DNA of 19,726 nucleotides. Origin: Acidobacteria bacterium AH-259-L09. GTDB taxonomy: Bacteria; Acidobacteriota; UBA6911; RPQK01. The stretch covers positions 1 to 19,726 of the forward strand of contig JALLOL010000015.1 in assembly GCA_027717875.1 (NCBI GenBank), in the 5' to 3' direction. How positions within the stretch are numbered: the first letter of the stretch is position 1; each line of letters opens with the position of its first letter. Of this stretch, positions 13,223 through 19,726 are shown piece after piece. The translations under genes and the position numbers were made by a program. The notes below the pieces were generated by a model. That model was not told the origin of the DNA. It was given only the letters and a program-made list of their open reading frames with translations, and did no database searches.

Positions 13223-14938
13223 ATGCAGATGTGGCAAAGACTTCAACAACCCTTGCCGCTCATTTTTTGGTGGTTGGTTGCAACTGCGCTTGGTGCGATT
13301 CACGCTTGGGCAGCACGCCACGAAATGAACCCGGATGGTATCCATTATCTTGATTTGAGTGACGCATTCCTTCAAGGCAACTGGGAAATAATGATCAATG
13401 CCGGTTGGAGCCCCCTCTATCCCCTTCTGCTTGGTATATCCAGGTGGATCGTAAGGCCTTCTCCATATTGGGAATTTGCCACCGCCCATGCGACAAACTT
13501 AATCCTCTATTTACTGACTCTAGGTGCTTTCCAGTTTTTTCTTCGCCAACTGATCTTTTACTATCGGTGTTGCGCTGAAAAGGGTGTTCAAAAGAGTCAG
13601 ACTTCATTACCGGAGTGGGCCTGGTGGTTGATGGGACATGCTTTCTTTATCTGGTCCTCACTGAACTTGATAACCATGTATAGGCTCGAACCTGATATGT
13701 GTCTGGCCCTGTTCGTTTATCTTGTCTCTGGTCTCCTCCTCCGGATGAGGAGCGGACAACAAACTTGGGCTGCATTTGCACTTATGGGGATTTCTCTCGG
13801 TTTGGCATTCCTGGCCAAGACAATCATGTTTCCGCTGGCGTTCATTTTCCTTAGCCTAGGCCTTTTCTCTGGACGGAATTTCCGCAAAGTCTTTCCGAAG
13901 GTAATATTGGCGTTTCTGCTTTTCTGCACGATAGCAGGCCCGTTCGTCGTAAGCCTTTCAAACATGAAAGGTCGATTCACGTATGGCGACGCAGGTAAAT
14001 TGAACTATGCTTGGCACATCAATGGAGTCACCCCACTTGTGCACTGGCAGGGTGAACCACCGGGCAGCGGAATACCCAAGCACCCAACCAGAAAGATTCG
14101 GGAAAATCCTGCAGTCTACGAATTTGCAACTCCCGTTGGCGGCACATACCCTCCAGGTTTTGATTACTCTTACTGGTATGAGGGTGTTGTCACCCATTTT
14201 GACCTTTCGGGACACTTTACCACCCTACTGAAAGCGTTGAAAACCTACTATGGAATGTTCATCGAACAGGGTGGCATTTTTATTGGATGGTTGGTCCTTT
14301 TCCTTTTTAGCGTTCTAGTACGCGGACGAGTAAACCTGGGTTCCATTCTCGAAGCATGGCCTTTGCTCATTCCCTCTTTTGCCGTGCTCGGCATGTATGC
14401 TCTGGTGAGCCCTGGCGAACCCAGGTACAGTGTCCCATTTGTCGTCTTAATTTGGCTCGGTTTTTTTGGCGGATGTCGGCTGCCCGAGAGCCCACATTGT
14501 CAACGCCTAGTTGCTTCCGTCACTGTTGCGGTGGTTCTCTCCATGGCAATTCCAGTTGGGCACTCTACCGCTCGAGCTATCGTCAAAGGCTTTGAATCGT
14601 TCATTTCCCAGGATCAGTCCTCTCACCCCCAATGGGAGGTGGCGAATGGTTTGCGCCAGATGGGAATTAGTCCAGGTGACCCGGTCGCATATCTTCGCAG
14701 CTCATATCGTCTCGACTGGGCTCGACTAGCCCGAGTCAAGATAATCTCAGAAATACCCCCTGGCGACATCATGCAATTTTGGACCGCGGACGATCGTGAA
14801 AAGTCGGAAGTCATTGAGACTTTCTCCAGCACTGGCGCCCGTGCAATTATCGCCGAGACGCCACCCAGTTATGTTTCCACGCCTGGGTGGCAAAGAATCG
14901 GTCAAACAGAATATTACGCTTGGATCTTGGACAGATAA
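13223..14938 (+). CDS. GT-C-type membrane glycosyltransferase (GT39/ArnT-like)
   Basis: Large polytopic membrane protein (571 aa) with roughly ten hydrophobic segments in residues 12-430 and a soluble C-terminal portion. After the first segment it has MNPDGIHYLDLSDAFLQG (35-52) and INAGWSPLYPLLLG (58-71), the acidic first periplasmic loop typical of GT39/GT83-like enzymes that use polyprenyl-phosphate sugars as donors. The C-terminus (YLRSSYRLDWARLARVKII and GWQRIGQTEYYAWILDR) matches what I know of uncharacterised members of this type. It probably adds a sugar on the periplasmic face, perhaps from the donor made by the GT2 enzyme at 10278-11201. First gene of the right-hand plus-strand run. 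Acceptor and sugar unknown; a polymerase role is less likely but not excluded. Confidence 0.75.
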   Translation: MQMWQRLQQPLPLIFWWLVATALGAIHAWAARHEMNPDGIHYLDLSDAFLQGNWEIMINAGWSPLYPLLLGISRWIVRPSPYWEFATAHATNLILYLLTLGAFQFFLRQLIFYYRCCAEKGVQKSQTSLPEWAWWLMGHAFFIWSSLNLITMYRLEPDMCLALFVYLVSGLLLRMRSGQQTWAAFALMGISLGLAFLAKTIMFPLAFIFLSLGLFSGRNFRKVFPKVILAFLLFCTIAGPFVVSLSNMKGRFTYGDAGKLNYAWHINGVTPLVHWQGEPPGSGIPKHPTRKIRENPAVYEFATPVGGTYPPGFDYSYWYEGVVTHFDLSGHFTTLLKALKTYYGMFIEQGGIFIGWLVLFLFSVLVRGRVNLGSILEAWPLLIPSFAVLGMYALVSPGEPRYSVPFVVLIWLGFFGGCRLPESPHCQRLVASVTVAVVLSMAIPVGHSTARAIVKGFESFISQDQSSHPQWEVANGLRQMGISPGDPVAYLRSSYRLDWARLARVKIISEIPPGDIMQFWTADDREKSEVIETFSSTGARAIIAETPPSYVSTPGWQRIGQTEYYAWILDR

Positions 14939-15134
14939 AAAAGGGAAAGGCTGCTTAGAGCTCTTGGCCCTTTGGGACGATGCCAGAAAACAGCCAGTGA
15001 TTGTACTTTTCCTTGAAATTCCATCAGCCGCCCAATCTTGGTGGAAGGCACGCTTAGAAAAGATCCCTGATTTATTGGACGGCTACGTGTGTATTCATTC
15101 CCGCGGTTTTTACATGGAGACGGTATATTCTTAA
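14939..15134 (+). other. Possible small ORF or gene remnant between GT-C and flippase genes
   Basis: A frame open from 14796 overlaps the GT-C 3' end and continues 65 codons past it, stopping at 15132-15134, four bases before the flippase GTG. The part beyond the GT-C gene looks protein-like (PVIVLFLEIPSAAQSWW, then DGYVCIHSRGFYMETVY) and is not low complexity. No convincing start and ribosome site were found; a TTG at 14964 follows AAAGG by 13 bases. It could be a small protein coupled to the flippase, a decayed gene end, or chance. Confidence 0.3.
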
Positions 15135-15138
15135 CCAA

Positions 15139-16686
15139 GTGCCTCGCTACAGAAGCAAGCTTATAAAAAACTCCCTTTATTTTGGGTTCGCTCAGTTTAC
15201 CCAGCTACTATGCACTATAATCCTCACTCCCTTCGTCATTCACACCATTGGTTTGAGCAAATTTGGCATTTGGACCGTCTTTTCAGCCATCACCTCGATT
15301 TTTCTCCTCTTAGACCTGGGGCTTGCCTCCTCGTATCTAAAGTTTATCTCGCAATATTACGCCAAAAAGGACTTTGATCATTTCAATTCGGTCATAAACT
15401 CGGCTCTTATCTTCAACATGGCTCTGTTCGGCCCGATGTTACTCTTGGCCTTTGTTTTCAGAAGCCATCTTTACAGTCTTCTCAACATTGGTCCCAGTGT
15501 CTATGGCGACATAGATCTGATTTTCGCTGGGATTCTGTTGATTGTCCTTATCACTATAGCTGCATCAAGCTATACAGCCGTTCTAAAATCCATACAGCGC
15601 CTCGAAGTCTTCAGCAAGATCAGCACAATTGCAATACTCCTTAAGACAACTCTAATTTTTTTCCTACTAAGAATTGGTCTGCAGTTAGAGGGCTTATTGT
15701 TGGGCGAACTTTTCTTCGTCTCTTTGGTCAACATCGCCTCCATAGGTTATGCGCGTAGATTGGTTCCCAGTATGAGAATCAGCTTGTATCTGTTCCGGTT
15801 TCAGGAACTAAAAGAGATGATTAACTACGGGGTCAAACTCCAGGTGAGTCAAGTAGCGAATCTAGTGCACCAGCAGACTGACAAGCTACTGCTATCCAAT
15901 CTAGTCAACCCAGCGAGTGTTTCCTTCTATCAGGTAGCTCAGCAAATCGCCAATCTCTTGAAGCTAGTTACCTCATTTGTGTTGCCTGTGGTTTTACCCG
16001 CAGCTTCAGAGTTGACCGCCCACCGTGACCAGGAAGGTTTAAGACAACTCTGTACCAAAGGCCTTCGCTACGTATCGCTTATTGCCTTCAGCTTGGCCGG
16101 TTACATTTGGGCCTGTGCGGACCAGATTATCATTTTCTGGTTGGGAAGTACGGCATTTGATGAAAGCATCGAGGCCTTAAAGTGGCTTGTTGTCGCATTT
16201 GCAATCACGCCACTAACTGGCTTTCTTGCGACCGTTGGAAGAGGAATGGGAGTGGTGGAGTTCGAGATGCGTTCCTCGTTGCTGCTGGTGGTCGTGCAGC
16301 TTCCTTTAAACTTTTTTCTCATCTCAATTTATGGGGTACAAGGTGCCGCCGTGGGTGTCCTACTCGCACTCCTCGTTTCGATGAGTTATTTTGTCGTTCA
16401 ATTTCAAAGAAAGACTAATATCCTGGAGGCGCCGGAGGTGAGTAAGTTTCTACTAAAGTTGCTGCTGGGAATCGCTCCCGGCATCCTCCTTCTCGAGTTT
16501 TGTCAGTACTACATACCCTCAGGGCTGTTTGCCAGCAGAGCAACCGGTGCCACAATTCTCCTCTCTGAAATGCTTCTCTATTATCTGGTCCTGCTAGTGT
16601 CGCTTTATTCCCTGAAGTGCATAGATCGTGACGACCTAAGTATGTTTTTCGACCTTTACAAATTTGACTTCCACAGCAAGCAATAG
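15139..16686 (+). CDS. Wzx-like polysaccharide flippase (MOP superfamily)
   Basis: Integral membrane protein of 515 aa with about 12-14 hydrophobic segments, the usual size for Wzx/PST transporters. The N-terminus SKLIKNSLYFGFAQFTQ, FVIHTIGLSKFGIWTVF and LDLGLASSYLKFISQYYAK are typical of the polysaccharide-export branch. A second half beginning near YGVKLQVSQVANLVHQQTD carries the charged residues common in these proteins. It should flip undecaprenyl-linked repeat units across the inner membrane. The start is GTG (MPRYRSK) with no clear ribosome site; it follows the small open frame by four bases, so re-initiation is possible. A methyltransferase gene follows after 12 bases. Cargo specificity cannot be read. 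Confidence 0.88.
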   Translation: MPRYRSKLIKNSLYFGFAQFTQLLCTIILTPFVIHTIGLSKFGIWTVFSAITSIFLLLDLGLASSYLKFISQYYAKKDFDHFNSVINSALIFNMALFGPMLLLAFVFRSHLYSLLNIGPSVYGDIDLIFAGILLIVLITIAASSYTAVLKSIQRLEVFSKISTIAILLKTTLIFFLLRIGLQLEGLLLGELFFVSLVNIASIGYARRLVPSMRISLYLFRFQELKEMINYGVKLQVSQVANLVHQQTDKLLLSNLVNPASVSFYQVAQQIANLLKLVTSFVLPVVLPAASELTAHRDQEGLRQLCTKGLRYVSLIAFSLAGYIWACADQIIIFWLGSTAFDESIEALKWLVVAFAITPLTGFLATVGRGMGVVEFEMRSSLLLVVVQLPLNFFLISIYGVQGAAVGVLLALLVSMSYFVVQFQRKTNILEAPEVSKFLLKLLLGIAPGILLLEFCQYYIPSGLFASRATGATILLSEMLLYYLVLLVSLYSLKCIDRDDLSMFFDLYKFDFHSKQ

Positions 16687-16698
16687 AGGCAACACACT

Positions 16699-17487
16699 GT
16701 GGTTGTAGATCTTCACTCCATAGAAAGACTGATGGTTGGAAAGAACGACTTTTCGTTTGAGCCTGCCTTCTTTGAGCATTTTGCAAGGTACCGTTTTGGG
16801 AGGGTGCACGGCCATATGCGATTTGTCCTGGATGCGGCCTGTGGATCTGGATACGGGGCCTTTTTCGTGGCACAGAAGGCAGACTTTGTTGTGGGGATAG
16901 ACCGTTCACGTGAAGTGATATCGTTCTGCAAGGAGAATTACAGGAAACCCAATCTGTACTTTCAGGTAATGGATGTGGAGGCCACTGCCTTTAAGGCGAA
17001 CTCCTTTGACACGGTTTTGTCATTCGAGACGATAGAGCATCTGGAAGATCCGGAGAAGTTCTTGTGGGAGACCAGGAGGATCCTAAAATGGCGCGGAGTC
17101 TTGTTGATTTCCACTCCTGTTAAAGGGGTCTATGACCAAACATTTCTTGGAGAAAACCCCTACCATCTACATGAAAGCGACGTAGATGAGTTCACCAGAC
17201 TATTATCAACGCAGTTCCACATCAAGAACCTGTACGGACAACAATTTAGGCCATACATGCGAGCAAGCGAAGAACGATTGCGCTTCCAGGAACGCTATAA
17301 GACAACCCTTCGATTCAGGCTAAAGCGTTTCTTACGAAATCATGTCTTTAACCACAGGGCGACTTACTCTGTATTCTGGCATCTAAGTCAAAAAGTGAGA
17401 GACAATAAAGTTGTCCCATATTCCCCTGATCGGACCTTCAAGCTAATTACTGCGATCTGCATCAATTGCAAAGATCCCCAACCATGA
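16699..17487 (+). CDS. SAM-dependent class I methyltransferase
   Basis: Methyltransferase of 262 aa. Motif I is VLDAACGSGYGAFF (43-56), the motif II acidic residue is in VVGIDRS (64-70), and SFDTVLSFETIEHLEDPEKFL (102-122) covers motifs IV and post-IV, followed by LLISTP. The N-terminal IERLMVGKND and HFARYRF match the sugar-cluster methyltransferases that begin ERLVPG. It may O-methylate a sugar of the repeat unit or cap the chain end. Start GTG at 16699 has AGAGG about nine bases upstream; ATG at 16732 is an alternative. The stop overlaps the next ATG (ATGA). The SAM fold is clear, the acceptor is unknown. Confidence 0.85.
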   Translation: MVVDLHSIERLMVGKNDFSFEPAFFEHFARYRFGRVHGHMRFVLDAACGSGYGAFFVAQKADFVVGIDRSREVISFCKENYRKPNLYFQVMDVEATAFKANSFDTVLSFETIEHLEDPEKFLWETRRILKWRGVLLISTPVKGVYDQTFLGENPYHLHESDVDEFTRLLSTQFHIKNLYGQQFRPYMRASEERLRFQERYKTTLRFRLKRFLRNHVFNHRATYSVFWHLSQKVRDNKVVPYSPDRTFKLITAICINCKDPQP

Positions 17488-18548
17488 ACGTGAAAAAGAA
17501 GAAGATCAGATTCATTCCCCGCACGGCTGAACCGGACAATCCGGTTGACCGGATGCGCTGCTTTAATGTCATTCAAGGCCTGGAAGGAAAGGGTTACGAC
17601 GTCGGCCTCTACCATCCGGGCGAACATATCGATGCACTGGTCACGCTGAGTCTGGACTTTGCCAAGTGGTCCGAGTTTTATGGCCAATGCTTTCATTCCA
17701 ATGTACCCGTCATCCTGGACCTAGCGGAAAATGAGTTTGAACGGAGTGCCAAATTAACGCGAAATAAAATGCTTAACTTTATCAGCGATCTATATGATGC
17801 GCGTCGCATTGTGGGAAAGATTCAGGGCTTTTTCAAGCGAAGAGAATTTGACCAAGGTTTCTACCCATTCGTGAAAAACTGCACCGCAGTTGTCGGATGC
17901 TCGCGCATCATCGTCAGGGATGCCAAGCCCTTTGTGAAGTGCAGCTACTTTATCCCCGACGCAATAGATCAAGACAACTACCAAGCCAGGAAGGAATATA
18001 TCCAAAAGGATAAATACACTATCGGGTGGGTGGGTGTGCCCAGTGCCTTGCATTTCTTATTACCTCTCAACAAGACGCTGCAACGCTTACAGGAGAAGTA
18101 TGACATCCATATTGTCATCATTACATCTGCAGATTACGAACGCATTTCGCATTCAGCTGTGAGGCAGTTCGGTTTTCGCCTCGAGTTTGTCAAATGGACC
18201 TTGGAGAGCATCGCCAGAAGTTTGACTTCCTGCGATATTGGCATTGCACCTTTACCCCACGATTCTTACAAGTCCAGCAATAAAGTAGGCACTTATTGGG
18301 CCGTTGGCTTACCCGTCGTCGCATCACCAACCTATGAGTACTCACGGGTTATTGTTCACGGAGAAAATGGTTTTATCGCGAAAAGCAAGAAGCAATGGGA
18401 ATATTTCCTGGAGAGACTAATCTTGAATGTTGAACTGCAACGGAAATTGGGACTCGCGGGCCTGCAGACCGCAACCAAGTACTACACCATCGAGAAAGTT
18501 ACAAAACAATGGGAACGAGTACTGTCGGAGGTATTACGGGAGTACTGA
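17484..18548 (+). CDS. Glycosyltransferase, GT4-like
   Basis: Predicted GT-B glycosyltransferase of 354 aa. The first domain opens IRFIPRTAEPDNPVDRMRC, an unusual start, while the second half is ordinary: YTIGWVGVPSALHFLLPL, then SCDIGIAPLPHDSYKSSNK, GTYWAVGLPVVASPTYEYS and GENGFIAKSKKQWEYFLERL. The classic EX7E glutamates are not obvious; the place is taken by K-x-G-T-Y-W-A, as in some divergent GT4-like enzymes. ATG at 17484 overlaps the methyltransferase stop (ATGA) and is preferred over an in-frame TTG at 17466. It probably adds one sugar of the repeat. A short 62-base gap follows before the next gene. Confidence 0.75.
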   Translation: MNVKKKKIRFIPRTAEPDNPVDRMRCFNVIQGLEGKGYDVGLYHPGEHIDALVTLSLDFAKWSEFYGQCFHSNVPVILDLAENEFERSAKLTRNKMLNFISDLYDARRIVGKIQGFFKRREFDQGFYPFVKNCTAVVGCSRIIVRDAKPFVKCSYFIPDAIDQDNYQARKEYIQKDKYTIGWVGVPSALHFLLPLNKTLQRLQEKYDIHIVIITSADYERISHSAVRQFGFRLEFVKWTLESIARSLTSCDIGIAPLPHDSYKSSNKVGTYWAVGLPVVASPTYEYSRVIVHGENGFIAKSKKQWEYFLERLILNVELQRKLGLAGLQTATKYYTIEKVTKQWERVLSEVLREY

Positions 18549-18610
18549 GTCTGATCAGCAGAGCAGTACGTCACTTGCGCAGCCACAACTAAAAGACATC
18601 TATTTGCTCG

Positions 18611-19726
18611 ATGAGTCTGCAAAGGATTAAAGTTGTCCATATTGCCGAGGATTTAAAGGTAGGTGGTTTAGAACGTACATTTGCCTATATAGTCAAAAAC
18701 CTCGACCCCTTAATCTTCTCTGTTGAAGTCTGGTGCATTTCAAGAGGAGGGGCCATTGCCGATGAGTTAACAAATGACGGGCACAGGCTGCGGGTACTGA
18801 ACTTGCACGATTATTACAATCCATTGAACTTGATCAGGCTGGCTGGACGACTACGACGGGAGAAGGTCTTGATACTTCATTCACACGGTTATTTCGCAAA
18901 CACGATGGGACGAATCGCTGCATTGATGGCACAGACACCCATACGCTTTGCTCACATTCAGAGCAGTCACTGGACTGAAAAAGAGCACTCAATCAGAAAC
19001 TATCTCATCGATCGTTTCTTGAGCCAATTTACGAGTCGGGTTATTGCCTGCTCGGATACAGCCAGGAGATTTCAGATTGAGAGGGTGAGGATTGACCCGA
19101 AGAAGATAATCACTGTCCACAATTCCATCGATGTCGAAAAATATGCCAATCAAGCTTCCAACGCAGTTCCGCGGACCGAGTTGGGTATCGAGGAGGATGA
19201 TCTTGTGATTGGTAGTGTGGGTCGCTTGGAGAAGCTAAAGGGCCACGCTGTTCTCCTGGATGCCGTCTCAGGACTAATCGGAACCTTCCCAAACCTAAAA
19301 GTCCTCATCATAGGCGAGGGCGAAGAAGGGCAGAGGCTGCAGGAGAAGAGTTCTCAGTTGGCATTGGAAACTCATTTGATCCTGGCCGGCGCAAGGGGTG
19401 ATGTGGAAAGGTATTTGCCAATCCTAGATGTTTTTGTACAGCCAACGACTGAACGCGAAGGCTTACCGTTGACGGTGATCGAGGCAATGGCCGCGAGGTT
19501 GCCGGTCGTGGCCACCAAGATAGGTGGGGTAGAGGAGGCCGTGATTCACGACAAAAACGGTATCTTGGTGCCGCCGGGTGAGAGCCAGAAGTTAGCTGCA
19601 GCCATAGCAAGGTTGCTTACTGATCAGAAATTACGGGAGACAATGGGAGAGGAGGGCTTTCGCCTCTGTAAAGAAAAATTCAGTGTAGGCAAAATGCTCA
19701 ACGCAATGACCACTCTATATTTGGAA
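18611..19726 (+). CDS. Glycosyltransferase family 4, cut by right window edge
   Basis: An open frame of 372 codons from ATG 18611 runs to the window end without a stop; an in-frame TAA at 18590-18592 precedes it. GT4 features: VVHIAEDLKVGGLERTFAY (8-26, glycine loop), LHSHGYFANTMGR (89-101), VHNSIDVEKY (169-178), IGSVGRLEKLKGH (200-212, with R205 and K210 for the nucleotide phosphates), IIGEG (233-237) and E283 to E291 in EGLPLTVIE, the EX7E motif. The length already approaches a full GT4 protein, so little is missing. No good ribosome site is visible before the ATG. Likely a cytoplasmic retaining transferase for the same repeat unit; donor sugar unknown. Confidence 0.88.
   Translation, partial: MSLQRIKVVHIAEDLKVGGLERTFAYIVKNLDPLIFSVEVWCISRGGAIADELTNDGHRLRVLNLHDYYNPLNLIRLAGRLRREKVLILHSHGYFANTMGRIAALMAQTPIRFAHIQSSHWTEKEHSIRNYLIDRFLSQFTSRVIACSDTARRFQIERVRIDPKKIITVHNSIDVEKYANQASNAVPRTELGIEEDDLVIGSVGRLEKLKGHAVLLDAVSGLIGTFPNLKVLIIGEGEEGQRLQEKSSQLALETHLILAGARGDVERYLPILDVFVQPTTEREGLPLTVIEAMAARLPVVATKIGGVEEAVIHDKNGILVPPGESQKLAAAIARLLTDQKLRETMGEEGFRLCKEKFSVGKMLNAMTTLYLE

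Noticed and set aside
17466..17483. Upstream TTG start for the GT4-like gene
   Set aside because: The ATG at 17484 forms the ATGA overlap used elsewhere in the cluster and begins at the natural N-terminus.

Overview
The window is part of a surface-polysaccharide (O-antigen or capsule type) gene cluster from a bacterium I cannot place to genus. The WecA-type initiating transferase, a Wzx-type flippase, many glycosyltransferases and a dTDP-amino-sugar route suggest a Gram-negative. Short heptamer repeats between genes and uneven base composition fit an environmental lineage, but this is only an impression. I see no tRNA, rRNA, CRISPR array or insertion sequence.

Layout. (1) 1-4615, minus strand, transcribed right to left: a membrane-anchored PHP-family protein, a GT4 glycosyltransferase and a WecA-like phosphosugar transferase, tightly coupled. 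After them come about 200 bases of heptamer repeats and the start of an EVE-domain gene that runs off the left edge. (2) 4893-9649, plus strand: a compact six-gene acyl module of GNAT N-acyltransferase, acyl carrier protein, SDR ketoreductase, MBL-fold hydrolase, KAS III-like ketosynthase and AMP-forming ligase. The first five genes are nearly contiguous or overlap. (3) 9663-13033, minus strand: RmlC-like epimerase, GT2 polyprenyl-phosphate-type glycosyltransferase, FdtA-like 3,4-ketoisomerase and a DegT/DnrJ/EryC1/StrS aminotransferase. (4) 13223-19726, plus strand: GT-C-type membrane glycosyltransferase, Wzx-like flippase, methyltransferase and two GT4-like glycosyltransferases, the last cut by the right edge.

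How the genes may work together. FdtA-like isomerisation plus transamination would turn dTDP-4-keto-6-deoxyglucose (made by RmlA/RmlB, not in this window) into a dTDP-3-amino-3,6-dideoxyhexose. No left-handed-helix acyltransferase of the FdtC/QdtC type lies next to them. The plus-strand module holds a GNAT enzyme beside a complete small acyl-ACP assembly set. My main inference is that this module builds a short, probably 3-hydroxylated acyl chain on its own carrier protein and the GNAT enzyme puts it on the amino sugar. The logic recalls the ACP/KAS III/ketoreductase genes in the viosamine and flagellin glycosylation islands of Pseudomonas, but here it is paired with an FdtA/FdtB route and adds an AMP ligase and an MBL hydrolase. 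WecA would start the lipid-linked repeat, the GTs extend it and Wzx flips it. No Wzy polymerase was recognised.

Other points of note: a PHP domain apparently split by a transmembrane hairpin; three different period-7 repeat arrays in a row, one translated into the tail of WecA; a His-to-Leu change in the conserved FdtA HAHK motif; and a degenerate acetyl-CoA loop in the GNAT enzyme.
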